A stretch of DNA of 50,798 nt from NCBI GenBank assembly GCA_022711435.1, contig JAKLFB010000042.1:1-50798 (forward strand). The letters run 5' to 3'. The DNA comes from Verrucomicrobiota bacterium (GTDB lineage Bacteria > Verrucomicrobiota > Verrucomicrobiia > Limisphaerales > UBA1319). A program made the position numbers and the translations under genes. Of the stretch, positions 42,838-50,798 are shown piece after piece. Within the stretch, counting starts at the first letter, position 1, and each line of letters opens with the position of its first letter. A model generated the notes under the pieces. The model saw only the letters and a list, made by a program, of their open reading frames with translations. It was not told where the DNA came from and made no database searches.

Positions 42838-44247
42838 ATGCGCTCGATTTGGATGCCATTGGGGTACGGGCTGGTGCTGGCGGCGCTGGGGGCGATCCCG
42901 GCTCGAGGCGGGGCTGGCGAGGTCCCGGCCATCGAGGTCGGCCTCGCCGCACGCGACATCACCCCCGCGACGCCGATCCGGCTCTCAGGCTACGCGGGCC
43001 GAAATCGTCCGGCGGATCAGATCGATCACCGGCTCTGGGTCCAGGCGATGGCGCTGCGGAATCCGAGCGGCGAGCGGTTCGTCTTCGTGTCGCTCGACAA
43101 CTGCGAGGTCAGCGGCGCTTTCATGGCGCCGGTGCTCGAGGAGTATGCGCGCAACTTCCAGCTCGGACGGGGGGCGGTGGCGGTTGTCACAAGCCACACG
43201 CACTCGGCCCCGGTCGTCGAGGACACGCTGACGGAAATGAGCCAGCCCACGCCGGCCGATCGCGAGAGGATCGCGGCATACACGCGCCTCCTGAAGTCGG
43301 CCCTGGTGGACGTCGTGGGAGCGGCGCTGGGCGACCTCCAGCCGTCCCTGCTCGAGCATGGCGTGGGACGCGCCGCCTTCGCCATGAACCGCCGGGTGTA
43401 TCAGGGCGACACGGTTGTCTTCGGCAACAATCCGGACGGCCCGGCCGACTGGGATGTGCCCGTGATGCGGGTGCGCGGGACCAACGGCGCGGTGCGCGCC
43501 GTTCTGTTCGGCTACGCCTGCCATGGCACCACCGTCCGGGGCGGAGACGATTGGTACGTGGTGTCGGGCGAGTACATGGCCTATGCGCGCCAGCACATCG
43601 AGGCCGTTCAGCCCGGCGCCACGGCAATGTTTCTGACCGGCATGGGCGCGGATGCCGATCCCTACCCGCGCGGCCCGCTGATGGATGCCCGGCGCCACGG
43701 GCTCGAGCTCGCCGGGGCGGTCATCGGCGTGCTCGATCGCCCGATGCGCCCGGTGCAGGGCGGGTTCAGGGCGGCGTTCGAAGAGGTCGAGCTGCCGTTG
43801 GTCGATCCGCCCGGCCGCGAGCAGCTCGAGAAGGACGCCCAGGACAAGAACGTCCACGTCAGGCTCCGCGCCGAGTCGTATCTGAAACGCATGGACGCCG
43901 GCCAGCCGCTCCCCCGCTCCGTGAAGCTGCCTTTGTCCGTCGTGCGGATCGGCGACGATCTCACGTTCGTTCTCATGGCCGGAGAGGTCGTCGTGGACTA
44001 CTCGCGCCGGCTGAAGCGGCTGCTGGCCGCAGACCATCCATGGACCATCGGCTACGCCTACGAGACACCTTGTTACATCCCGTCGGCGCGCCTCATCAAG
44101 GAGGGCGGGTATGAAACCGAGTCCTCGCTCATCTACTACGGATTCTACGGCCCATTCCGCGGTAGCATCGAAGATCTCCTGGTGAGCCGCGTGGAGGCGA
44201 TGGCGGCCGGCCTCCGGGGCGCCGGGCCATCCGTCGCGTCCCGGTAG
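42838..44247 (+). CDS. Secreted neutral/alkaline ceramidase-like hydrolase
   Basis: A 469-residue exported protein: signal peptide MRSIWMPLGYGLVLAALGAI then PARGG. The mature N-terminus VGLAARDITPATPIRLSGYA, with Zn-site-like VVTSHTHSAPVVED and FGYACHGTTV (His residues), plus FLTGMGADADPYPRG, is the neutral ceramidase N-domain. True ceramidases are about 650-700 residues with an extra C-terminal domain; this one is shorter, as are many planctomycete and verrucomicrobial relatives annotated only by this domain, so a different amide substrate is likely. The ATG at 42838 is preferred to the TTG at 42826. Convergence or operon links are absent; the protease gene starts 80 bases on. Confidence 0.85.
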   Translation: MRSIWMPLGYGLVLAALGAIPARGGAGEVPAIEVGLAARDITPATPIRLSGYAGRNRPADQIDHRLWVQAMALRNPSGERFVFVSLDNCEVSGAFMAPVLEEYARNFQLGRGAVAVVTSHTHSAPVVEDTLTEMSQPTPADRERIAAYTRLLKSALVDVVGAALGDLQPSLLEHGVGRAAFAMNRRVYQGDTVVFGNNPDGPADWDVPVMRVRGTNGAVRAVLFGYACHGTTVRGGDDWYVVSGEYMAYARQHIEAVQPGATAMFLTGMGADADPYPRGPLMDARRHGLELAGAVIGVLDRPMRPVQGGFRAAFEEVELPLVDPPGREQLEKDAQDKNVHVRLRAESYLKRMDAGQPLPRSVKLPLSVVRIGDDLTFVLMAGEVVVDYSRRLKRLLAADHPWTIGYAYETPCYIPSARLIKEGGYETESSLIYYGFYGPFRGSIEDLLVSRVEAMAAGLRGAGPSVASR

Positions 44248-44328
44248 CGCCGGGCGCCGCGCGGCGAGCGGGGCCCCCGGCCCGCGGCGCGGCTTGACCC
44301 GGGGGGCGGCGGCGTCCAGTATCCAGCC

Positions 44329-45777
44329 GTGTCTAAGCGCATGTTACTGCTCGGTCTGGCGGCGGTTCTGGCGACCGGCGCCGCCGGCGCCGATCCCGAG
44401 AAATCGGTGGTCCAGATATCCGCTTTCACCCAGGCGCCGGTCTGGGATGCGCCGTGGCGGTGGCACCCGGTCGAGCGGTCATCGGGGTCGGGCTTTGTCA
44501 TCGCAGGCCGCCGGATCATGTCCAACGCGCACGTGGTGAGCTGGGCCCGGCAGCTGATGGTGCGAAGGTATCAGGACCCCCGCCCTTACATGGCCCGGGC
44601 CGTTTGCGTCGCGCACGATTGCGATCTGGCCTTGCTCGAGGTGGCGGACCCGGCATTTTTCGAGGGGCTGGAGCCGCTCGAGTTCGGCGATCTCCCCAAG
44701 GTGCGCTCGACCGTCGTCACCTACGGATACCCGGCGGGGGGCGAGCAGATCTCCTACACGCGCGGGGTGGTGTCGCGCATCGAGCTGCAGCCGTATATCC
44801 ACATTGGCAACCGTGCCTTTCTGGCGGTGCAGACGGATGCGGCCATCAATCCCGGCAACAGCGGCGGGCCGGTGATTCAGGATGACAAGGTTGTGGGAGT
44901 GGCCTTCATGGGGATCCCGGGCCTCGAGAACACCGGGTTTTTCATTCCGCCCATGCTGGCGCGCCATGTGTTGAAGGACCTCGAGGACGGGCTCTACAAT
45001 GGCTTCCCGCTCGCGGGCATCCGGGCGGTGCCGCTGCAGAATCCGGCCTATCGCCGGTTTCTCGATCTGCCGGACAACGACCTGGGCGCACGGATCGACT
45101 TCATCCGGCCGAACCGATCCGCGGAGCCGGTGCTCCATGAGGACGATATCCTGCTCCGGGCCGGCACCTATTGGGTCGGGAGCGACAGCGCCATCCTGTA
45201 CCAGGGCAACCGGCTCTCGGCCGCGGTCGTTTTCAGCGAGGCGCAGCACGGCGAGAGCATCCCGGTGACCATCTGGCGCGAGGGCCGGGAGTTGAAGCTG
45301 TCCCTGCCCCTGCACAACTTCACCGACGACCGCAACGAGGGCAACCAGTTTGTCCCGCCCAAGTACCTGATCCACGGCGGACTGGTGTTCACCCCCCTCA
45401 GCCGCGACTACCTCGAGACCTTCGGCCCGAACTGGGCGGACGAGGCCAGCGCCGAGCTCATTTACGAGCTGCGCTATCGCCGCCAGGAGAAGCCGGACCA
45501 GTGGCGGCCGGAGCCCGTCGTTCTCGCAACCACGCTGAGCCATCCGGTCAATGCCAATCTCAGCGTGCGCGCGCGCGCCCTCGTCGACCGGATCAACGGC
45601 GTCCGGATCGAATCCATGGCGGATGCCGTGCGCGCGTTCGACGAGAACCGCGAGGAGTCGGACGTCATCGAGTTCATCACGGGGAATCTGTTCGAGTGCC
45701 TGGACCGGACCGAGGCGCGAAGGGCCCAGCCCGACATCCTCCGGACTTATGGCATTTCGCAGGATCGACGCTTATGA
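44329..45777 (+). CDS. Deg-type (S1C) serine protease with atypical C-terminal PDZ region, active member of the pair
   Basis: A 482-residue exported protease. Signal peptide MSKRMLLLGLAAVLATGAAG (GTG start). The chymotrypsin-like domain keeps the full triad: His about 68 in MSNAHVVSW, Asp about 99 in HDCDLALLEV, Ser about 178 in INPGNSGGPVIQDDKVVGVA. Then LLRAGTYWVGSD-type PDZ-like strands follow, and the C-terminal part PPKYLIHGGLVFTPLSRDYL, TLSHPVNANLSV and VDRINGVRIESMADAVRAF resembles the third PDZ found in plant Deg9/Deg10-type proteases. Bacterial DegP has different PDZ domains, so this belongs to a separate branch. Its stop overlaps the start of the pseudoprotease gene by four bases. 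Confidence 0.88.
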   Translation: MSKRMLLLGLAAVLATGAAGADPEKSVVQISAFTQAPVWDAPWRWHPVERSSGSGFVIAGRRIMSNAHVVSWARQLMVRRYQDPRPYMARAVCVAHDCDLALLEVADPAFFEGLEPLEFGDLPKVRSTVVTYGYPAGGEQISYTRGVVSRIELQPYIHIGNRAFLAVQTDAAINPGNSGGPVIQDDKVVGVAFMGIPGLENTGFFIPPMLARHVLKDLEDGLYNGFPLAGIRAVPLQNPAYRRFLDLPDNDLGARIDFIRPNRSAEPVLHEDDILLRAGTYWVGSDSAILYQGNRLSAAVVFSEAQHGESIPVTIWREGRELKLSLPLHNFTDDRNEGNQFVPPKYLIHGGLVFTPLSRDYLETFGPNWADEASAELIYELRYRRQEKPDQWRPEPVVLATTLSHPVNANLSVRARALVDRINGVRIESMADAVRAFDENREESDVIEFITGNLFECLDRTEARRAQPDILRTYGISQDRRL

Positions 45778-47243
45778 AATGGACGCAACTGATCGGCGGT
45801 TTGGCACTGGCCGGCGCGGTGGGCGCGGCAGGGGGCGCGAGGGGGGCGACCGCCGCCGACCGCTGGGCTTCTTCGCTGGCCACCCTCGAGGTGACGCGCA
45901 AGCAGTACGATTACCTCCAGCCCTGGAACCAGCGGACCGAGATGTTCCAGAAGACCGCCGTCGCCATCCCAGGACGGCAGGCGCTCACCACAGCGGAGTT
46001 CCTCAACGACCACACGGTCCTCCGCCTGCAGCGAGGCGGGCGCGGCGCCTGGCACGACGCGCGCCTCGAGTGGATCGATTACTACGCCAACCTCGCGCTG
46101 GTGAGCGTGGCCGATCCCGCCTTCTGGGACGGGCTCGTGCCCGTCGGATGGTCGGAACTCATCCCCTCCGAAGGCGGCGTCCAGATCGTCCGGTGGCGCA
46201 ACGGACGGATCGAGTCCCGGCCGGGCGAGATCGATCGCCTGGTTGTCCGCAAGAGCAAGCTCGGCCTCATCGAGCACCTGCATCTGGATTTGAACTCGGA
46301 GATCACCGGGGCGGGCTGGGCCGAGGCGGTGGTCCGCAACGATCGGCTGCTGGGCCTGACGGTCTCCCAAGACGGGAACCACATCGCGGTGCTGCCCGCC
46401 CCGTTCGCTCGGCCCATCCTCGAGGCCAGCGCCCAGGGCCGGTTCCCCGGCCTGGGCTTCTTCGATTTCGTCTGGACCAAGCCCGAAAATCCCCAGATCC
46501 TCAAGCATCTGCGGCTCGAGGAGCCCCCTCGCGGGGTTGTCGTGATCGATTCCATCGGATCCACCGGCATCGAGCGCCCCCTGCGATCGCGCGATGTCAT
46601 TCTCAAGATCGACGGCTTCGACATCGACACGGAAGGGGATTACATCGATCCCGACTACGGGCGCCTGTCTCTCGAAAACCTGGCATGCCGGGGCCGATGG
46701 GCGGGCGACACGCTGGACCTGACCGTGCTGCGGGACGGCCAGGAGCGGCAGATCCAATACCGCCTGCCGCGCGCCGATTACCGGATCGAGCTGTTGCCGG
46801 AACAGATTTTCGACCAGCCGCCGGAGTACCTGCTGATAGGCGGCCTGGTGTTCATGCCGCTGAACGAGCCCTATTTGCGCTCGTGGGGATCGAACTGGCG
46901 CCGCAAGGCGCCCTTCCGCATGGTCTATTACGGCTACCAGAAGCCGACGCCGGAGCGGCCCAGCCTGGTGGCGCTGTCGATCATCCTGCCTGATCCGTAC
47001 AACCTCGGCTACCAGGACTATCGGTTCCTCACCGTCGATCGCGTCAACGGCCGGCTCATCACGCGCCTGGCCGACCTGGTCGAGGCCTTCGATCGTCCGA
47101 TGAACGGATTCCACCGGATCGAGTTCTGCCCCGGCGAGGCCCTCCAGAGAATGGTCCTCGATGCCGATGCCGCCCCGGCCGCCACCCGCCGCGTCCTCGA
47201 GCGCTACCACATCGATCGGGACCGGTTCCTGGCAAAGCCCTGA
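45774..47243 (+). CDS. Deg-type pseudoprotease, coupled partner of the preceding gene
   Basis: A 489-residue exported paralogue of the protease next door (signal MKWTQLIGGLALAGAVGAAG). The same fold and order of domains are present (YYANLALVSVADPAFWDGL aligns with HDCDLALLEVADPAFFEGL; the C-terminal PPEYLLIGGLVFMPLNEPYL and VDRVNGRLITRLADLVEAF match PPKYLIHGGLVFTPLSRDYL and VDRINGVRIESMADAVRAF). All three triad positions are changed: NAH becomes TAE, the Asp becomes Asn, and GNSGGPV becomes GAGWAEAV. It therefore cannot cut peptides but may regulate, scaffold or present substrate to the active member. Start ATG 45774 overlaps the upstream stop (ATGA). Confidence 0.85.
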   Translation: MKWTQLIGGLALAGAVGAAGGARGATAADRWASSLATLEVTRKQYDYLQPWNQRTEMFQKTAVAIPGRQALTTAEFLNDHTVLRLQRGGRGAWHDARLEWIDYYANLALVSVADPAFWDGLVPVGWSELIPSEGGVQIVRWRNGRIESRPGEIDRLVVRKSKLGLIEHLHLDLNSEITGAGWAEAVVRNDRLLGLTVSQDGNHIAVLPAPFARPILEASAQGRFPGLGFFDFVWTKPENPQILKHLRLEEPPRGVVVIDSIGSTGIERPLRSRDVILKIDGFDIDTEGDYIDPDYGRLSLENLACRGRWAGDTLDLTVLRDGQERQIQYRLPRADYRIELLPEQIFDQPPEYLLIGGLVFMPLNEPYLRSWGSNWRRKAPFRMVYYGYQKPTPERPSLVALSIILPDPYNLGYQDYRFLTVDRVNGRLITRLADLVEAFDRPMNGFHRIEFCPGEALQRMVLDADAAPAATRRVLERYHIDRDRFLAKP

Positions 47244-48560
47244 CTACAGCAGGTTCGCCGCCAGCTCGGCCAGCTCGGAGCGCTCGCCTTTCTGGAGCTC
47301 GATGTGGGCCGCCAGCGGCTCGGCGCGGAAGCGGTTGACCAGGTAGTTGAATCCGTTCGAGCTGGAATCGACGTAAGGATTGTCGATCTGGTAGGGGTCC
47401 CCGGTGAACACGATCTTCGAGCCATGGCCGACGCGGGTGATGATGGTCTTCACCTCGAGGGGGGTCAGGTTCTGGGCCTCGTCGATGATGATGAACTGGT
47501 TGGCAATGCTGCGCCCGCGGATGTAGCTGAGCGCCTCGACCACGATGGTTCCCGCACGCATCAGCTCGGCCGTCCGCCGGTGTTCATGGCCCATGTTCAG
47601 GTCGCCCAGCAGCTCGAGAGCGTCGTGGATGGGCTGCATCCAGGGCTGGAGCTTCTCCTCGAGCGTCCCGGGCAGGAAACCGATCTCGCGCCCCATCGAG
47701 ACCGTGGGGCGCGCCACCACCACGCGGCGATACTCCCGGTCCTGGACGGTTCGTTTCAAGGCGGCGGCCAGCGCCAGCAGGGTCTTGCCCGTGCCGGCCT
47801 TGCCCATCAACGTGACCAGCCGCACCTTCTCGTCCAGCAGGGCGTCGAAGGCGAAATGCTGCTCCCGATTCCGCGGTTTGATCCCCCAGATTCCCTCCCG
47901 GCACTCGAGGATCGGCGTCAGCCGCCTCCCGGTGGCGTCGATTTTCGACAGCAAGGTCCGCTTGGGATGGCCCGCCTCGGTGATCGTGCAGTAGGCGTTG
48001 GGATAGTGCGCGCCGTCCTCCGGCAGCAGCCAGAAGCCCTCCTGACGGAACCGGGCGATCTCCTCGGCGCTCAGGCTCCGCTCGAACATCCCCGTATACA
48101 AATCCTGGAGCAGGACGCGGTCGGTCTCGTAATCCTCGGCAGCCAATCCCACCGCATCCGCCTTGATCCGCAGGTTGATGTCCTTGGTCACCAGGATGGT
48201 GGGGATCGACGGATCGTCCTTCTGGATTTCGAGGGCCAGCGCGATAATCCGGCTGTCGACCGTCTGATGGGCGTCGGAGAGCGGGCCGCTGCCGTTGGGA
48301 GCCTGGCGGCAGACGACCCGCAGCCGGCCTTGCTGGGGCAGCGCCACCCCCTCGATCAACCGCCCTTGATGCCGCAGGCCGTCCAGGGTGCGCGACACGC
48401 TCCGCGCGTTCTGGCCCAGATCCGTCCCCTGCCGCTTGAATCGGTCGATCTCCTCGATCACCTCGATCGGAATCAGCACGTTGTGCTCCTGGAAGCTCAG
48501 GAGCGAATTGGGATCATGCAGCAGGACGTTCGTGTCCAGGATGTAATTCTTTGCGCTCAT
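47244..48560 (-). CDS. PIN-PhoH fusion ATPase/ribonuclease-like protein (YlaK family)
   Basis: A 438-residue cytoplasmic protein with an N-terminal PIN nuclease domain (AKNYILDTNVLLHDPNSLLS; IPIEVIEEIDRFKRQG; DSRIIALALEIQ; TILVTKDINLRIKADAVGL, giving the acidic residues of the metal site) and a C-terminal PhoH-like ATPase (VTLMGKAGTGKTLLALAAAL, Walker A; IIIDEAQNLTPLEVKTIITR, Walker B; VFTGDPYQIDNPY). This fusion is widespread and thought to process RNA with ATP-driven unwinding, linked to toxin-antitoxin VapBC-PhoH2. The start MSAKNYIL at 48560 is used; the ORF begins 7 residues earlier. Its stop abuts the pseudoprotease stop without a gap. Confidence 0.93.
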   Translation of the reverse strand: MSAKNYILDTNVLLHDPNSLLSFQEHNVLIPIEVIEEIDRFKRQGTDLGQNARSVSRTLDGLRHQGRLIEGVALPQQGRLRVVCRQAPNGSGPLSDAHQTVDSRIIALALEIQKDDPSIPTILVTKDINLRIKADAVGLAAEDYETDRVLLQDLYTGMFERSLSAEEIARFRQEGFWLLPEDGAHYPNAYCTITEAGHPKRTLLSKIDATGRRLTPILECREGIWGIKPRNREQHFAFDALLDEKVRLVTLMGKAGTGKTLLALAAALKRTVQDREYRRVVVARPTVSMGREIGFLPGTLEEKLQPWMQPIHDALELLGDLNMGHEHRRTAELMRAGTIVVEALSYIRGRSIANQFIIIDEAQNLTPLEVKTIITRVGHGSKIVFTGDPYQIDNPYVDSSSNGFNYLVNRFRAEPLAAHIELQKGERSELAELAANLL

Positions 48561-48624
48561 GGCTGCAACGCAGCGGATCACCCGTCATCGGCGCCCATGC
48601 GACAGGGATGAAGATCGGCTGTCT

Positions 48625-49320
48625 TCAGACGCGGGCCGATCTCCGGCGGCGGCCCATCGCAGCACCGGGATGCCGGATGGACGCCATCAGCGCATACCAG
48701 ATCTGGAGACGCGCATGAGCGGCTGGCAATCGGTAATGCCCCGAGTAAAGGAAGTTGGCGAGCATGCCATACAGATCGAAGTCGGCAAACACCGGCCGGT
48801 CCCCCAGCAGGAAGGGCCGATGCGCCAGCATCTGTTCGCAGGGCGCCAGCCGCTGCGCCAGCTCCGCCAGAAGGTCCTCCTTCTGCTGGCGCCATTGCGC
48901 GACACAGCCCCGGCCGAACTTCCGCTCCTTGTGCCGCAGGTAGGACAGGCGCTCCGCGCGCGGGACGAACTCCTCGTAATACGCGTCGTTGAGCTTGAAC
49001 GCGGCCGACTCGATATCGCTCTCGAAATATCGCCACAGCAGGGCCTGGATCCCTTCCCACTCGCGCGGGAACAGGCCCAGGCCCAGCCGGCTCTCGATGT
49101 ACTTGGCGATCACCTGGGAGTCCTCGCCGGTCTCGAACACGACCGTCCGGCCCTCGCGCAGAATCGGGACCTCGTAGTAGCGCTGGCGAGTCAGCCGCCA
49201 GACCAGCGAGCGATCCCCCGGCGGAATGTTCACCAGCCGAAAGGCCCCCCCCGCGTACTCGAGGATGCGGCGTATAACCAGACAATATGGGCTCCAAGGA
49301 AACTGAATCAGCTCGATCAT
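48625..49320 (-). CDS. Glutathione S-transferase-like protein
   Basis: A 231-residue protein starting MIELIQFPWSPYCLVIRRIL, a thioredoxin-fold N-domain with the SPYC site in which the first residues are like GST omega/beta enzymes; EVPILREGRTVVFETGEDSQ has the cis-Pro and the ES-like glutathione site (here ETGEDS). The C-domain is helical (LAPCEQMLAHRPFLLGDRPV FADFDLYGMLAN, a GST_C hallmark D in FADFDLYG). Such proteins reduce or conjugate small molecules. A longer start at 49359 is less likely. It is in the same direction as FmdB, 48 bases downstream of its stop. Confidence 0.8.
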   Translation of the reverse strand: MIELIQFPWSPYCLVIRRILEYAGGAFRLVNIPPGDRSLVWRLTRQRYYEVPILREGRTVVFETGEDSQVIAKYIESRLGLGLFPREWEGIQALLWRYFESDIESAAFKLNDAYYEEFVPRAERLSYLRHKERKFGRGCVAQWRQQKEDLLAELAQRLAPCEQMLAHRPFLLGDRPVFADFDLYGMLANFLYSGHYRLPAAHARLQIWYALMASIRHPGAAMGRRRRSARV

Positions 49321-49368
49321 GGCATCCACTCGCGCCGGTGCATCCCGCATCGGCTTCACATCCGAACA

Positions 49369-49749
49369 TTAGTGCCCGCGAGCCGGTTGACAAGCGGATT
49401 TGGCTGCCCCTGCCGCGCCTTTGGCAGCGGTTCCGGCGGAGCCGGTCGAGGGGCTTTTGGACTCGCCAGACTTCGATTCGCCCGCCGCCGGCCCGGGAGC
49501 CCGCGCAGCCTCGGTTTCCTTCTTGGCAGCCGACTTGTAGCTGTCGCTTCGGTAATCGGTGATGTAAAAGCCGCTGCCCTTGAACAGCAGCCCCGCCCCA
49601 GCCCCGACCAGGCGTTTGACCTTCCCTTTGCCCCATTTCTTGCGGCCGCAAAGATCCTGCGGGCAGGATTGCAGCGGCGCGGCGGTGATCGGCTGAAAGA
49701 TCTCGAACCGATGACCGCATTTCTGACACTCGTATTCGTATGTCGGCAT
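49369..49749 (-). CDS. FmdB-family zinc ribbon protein
   Basis: A 126-residue protein beginning MPTYEYECQKCGHRFEIFQP with the CxxC, followed by APLQSCPQDLCGRKKWGKGK for the second pair and FKGSGFYITDYRSDSYK, the standard signature of FmdB/putative regulatory proteins of unknown role. The C-terminal 50 residues are Ala/Ser/Lys/Gly-rich low complexity (AAGESKSGESKSPSTGSAGT). The frame extends upstream to 49905 with Cys-rich text that is not part of the family. It is the last clear gene before the gene-poor end of the window. Confidence 0.9.
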   Translation of the reverse strand: MPTYEYECQKCGHRFEIFQPITAAPLQSCPQDLCGRKKWGKGKVKRLVGAGAGLLFKGSGFYITDYRSDSYKSAAKKETEAARAPGPAAGESKSGESKSPSTGSAGTAAKGAAGAAKSACQPARGH

Positions 49750-49999
49750 AGTTCCACTCGCCAGCAAGAGCCGGCTGGCACACGCCGTCCCATCGCAACA
49801 GGCCGAGGACGGTATCTCCAACCGATACGTCTTCTTAGCCACTGCCAGGTTGCGCGTCAAGGGCAGGGGTTGCCGGTCGACGCCGTGAACAACCCGCCTG
49901 TGCACCGCGAAAAAACAATGGGGTCTAAATAATTGACAAATGAGCGTGTCCTATCGGCGGGAGGTGGTCGCGACCACACCCCCATTCCTCAAGTCCGCC

Positions 50000-50286
50000 C
50001 ACTATGCTCATGTTGCCTGTTTCAGCGCGAGCTTCATCCACTCGCGCGCCGAGAGCATTCAATGGAGGATCCGCCGCTGGCGCACCTTGGACGCCGCGTC
50101 CACCGTCACCGTTCCGGTGTCGAGGCGGATGTCGGACCATTGGATCCGGTCCGCCTCCACGGGCCGGAGCCCTGCCAGCAGCGCCCCGGGCACCCCGAGG
50201 CCCTTCGATTCTGCCGGATGCCCCCCTCGCGCGCGGCTCGCTTGGAGATGCTGTCCTCTCGGCACCCTCAACACGTCGGCAAACAA
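50000..50286 (-). pseudogene. Tyrosine recombinase/integrase remnant
   Basis: The minus-strand frame around 50060-50190 reads ALLAGLRPVEADRIQWSDIR then LDTGTVTVDAASKVRQRRIL, which is the catalytic-domain start of verrucomicrobial tyrosine recombinases: the GLRPxE arginine box I and the following strand-turn with the conserved lysine (here SKVRQRR). A stop follows RRILH; continuing in the next frame gives NALSAREWMKLALKQ-like sequence, as expected after it, so a frameshift has occurred. The HxxR and Tyr boxes and the N-terminal core-binding domain were not found. The gene is dead. Confidence 0.55.
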
Positions 50287-50376
50287 CCCTCAACTTCGGG
50301 AAAGTTGTTAGCAGCAGCGGTTTGTTCGAAGGGCAGAAACACTGCAAGTGCCTGATTTTACTGTGTTTTCGAAGTT

Positions 50377-50490
50377 TGGATCGGGCGAATGGAATCGAAC
50401 CCTCGCAATGGGTTCAGCCATTGACTATTGACAGTGTGGTGCGGAGGCGACGGGCGAACCGCGCACACTCTAGCCGCTCTACCGCCCGGC
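50377..50490 (-). other. tRNA-like sequence, possible attachment-site remnant
   Basis: On the minus strand the stretch ending GGGTTCGATTCCATTCGCCC GATCCA has a T-arm-like GTTCGATTCC and a 3' CCA, and CGCCCGA can pair at 6 of 7 positions with CCGGGCG at about 50489-50483. Between them sit another T-arm-like GGTTCG and 3'-end-like CCTCCGCACCA, plus hairpin CAATGG/CCATTG. The 113-base span is too long and irregular for an intact tRNA. It could be two tRNA 3'-end fragments left by integration beside the recombinase remnant. Confidence 0.35.
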
Positions 50491-50704
50491 GCCGAGTTGG
50501 CAACTGGCTGGGTGCGTAGCGGGCAAGGGCCAAGCGGTTGGGCCGAACTGTCAGGCTGTGGGCAGTCCATTGGCTCATCGTCGATATCAGGCAGGATCAT
50601 TTGGGTTCTCCCTTGACAACCGCGGATCGGATGCGAGGCTGAACATGCAATCATTTTCGGCAGGATCGTCGGCGCGAGTGGCGTGGCAGTGTGGTTTCTG
50701 CCGG

Positions 50705-50734
50705 CCGGAAGCCCGGCGGTTCCGGGCTGTCCGG
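50705..50734. other. GC-rich hairpin near the window end
   Basis: CCGGAAGCCCGG and CCGGGCTGTCCGG form a nearly perfect 12-bp stem with a 5-base loop. No T tract follows, and no gene end is nearby. It may be a REP-like repeat; function unknown. Confidence 0.4.
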
Positions 50735-50798
50735 AGGATGTGCTGGCAAGGACCCTCAACCTCAACAGAGTACCCATGTGTCGTCGGATCGGATTTCT

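Larger units (their letters stand above)
49750..50798. other. Gene-poor right end of the window
   Basis: About 1,050 bases without an intact gene. It contains a recombinase remnant (50000-50286), tRNA-like sequence (50377-50490) and a GC-rich hairpin (50705-50734), each listed separately. TTGACA at 50613 on the plus strand could be a -35 element for a gene beyond the window, but no clear -10 follows. The open frames on either strand show no recognisable protein. Confidence 0.6.

Noticed and set aside
50377..50490. Intact tRNA or tRNA-Sec gene
   Set aside because: Acceptor ends can pair, but the span is about 113 bases, there is no regular D or anticodon arm, and two T-arm-like pieces are present; kept only as a tRNA-like remnant.

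Overview
The window is about 50.8 kb of GC-rich DNA, probably from a free-living member of the Verrucomicrobiota (PVC superphylum) and possibly from a metagenome-assembled contig. The assignment rests on family content, not a marker gene. The content includes PEP-CTERM surface proteins, several Tat-exported Gfo/Idh/MocA-type and other secreted enzymes, GH99-like sugar enzymes, a formylglycine-generating-enzyme-family protein, a spermidine-synthase-like secreted protein, and a full-length co-linear homologue of the chlamydial cysteine-rich envelope protein OmcB. No rRNA or intact tRNA was found. LAYOUT. (1) 1-7.2 kb, minus strand: a sugar or sugar-acid catabolism block with an IolB/KduI-like isomerase (cut at its 3' end), aldehyde dehydrogenase, FSA-type transaldolase, TSUP exporter, ROK regulator, MFS transporter, Gfo/Idh/MocA oxidoreductase and a Tat-exported TIM-barrel protein. 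The block is decaying: the regulator and transporter carry large internal deletions, the oxidoreductase has a single-base frameshift, and a 178-bp palindromic repeat abuts the broken regulator. At about 565-590 the block meets a truncated PEP-CTERM-type fragment in a junction that looks like a rearrangement or an assembly chimera. (2) 7.2-13.6 kb: a secreted spermidine-synthase-like protein, a Tat-exported Gfo/Idh oxidoreductase, a PEP-CTERM protein, and a translationally coupled pair (secreted beta-rich protein plus Tat-exported alkaline-phosphatase-superfamily protein). (3) 13.6-27 kb: the OmcB homologue with its own promoter and terminator, then core metabolism and repair: icd, dxs, xseB on minus; nth, a left-handed beta-helix protein and a DinG/XPD-type helicase as a tightly packed plus-strand operon; a phosphomannose-isomerase-like cupin; and CopA. 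(4) 27-34.7 kb: secreted proteins, ending with two divergent TIM-barrel glycosidase-like proteins that share a WNEW motif. (5) 34.8-39.4 kb: lysS, an uncatalogued 57-residue membrane microprotein, and a 951-residue primase-helicase-nuclease fusion of the kind found in TOTE conflict systems. (6) 39.4-49.7 kb: FG-GAP protein, DUF6580-like membrane protein, nadA, neutral-ceramidase-like protein, a coupled Deg-type protease/pseudoprotease pair, PhoH-PIN ATPase, a GST-like protein and an FmdB zinc ribbon. (7) 49.75-50.8 kb: no intact gene; a decayed tyrosine-recombinase remnant lies beside tRNA-3'-end-like sequence, suggesting an old integration site. The strongest leads for new biology are the active protease/dead protease operon, the primase-helicase-nuclease fusion with its small membrane neighbour, and the OmcB homologue outside Chlamydiae.
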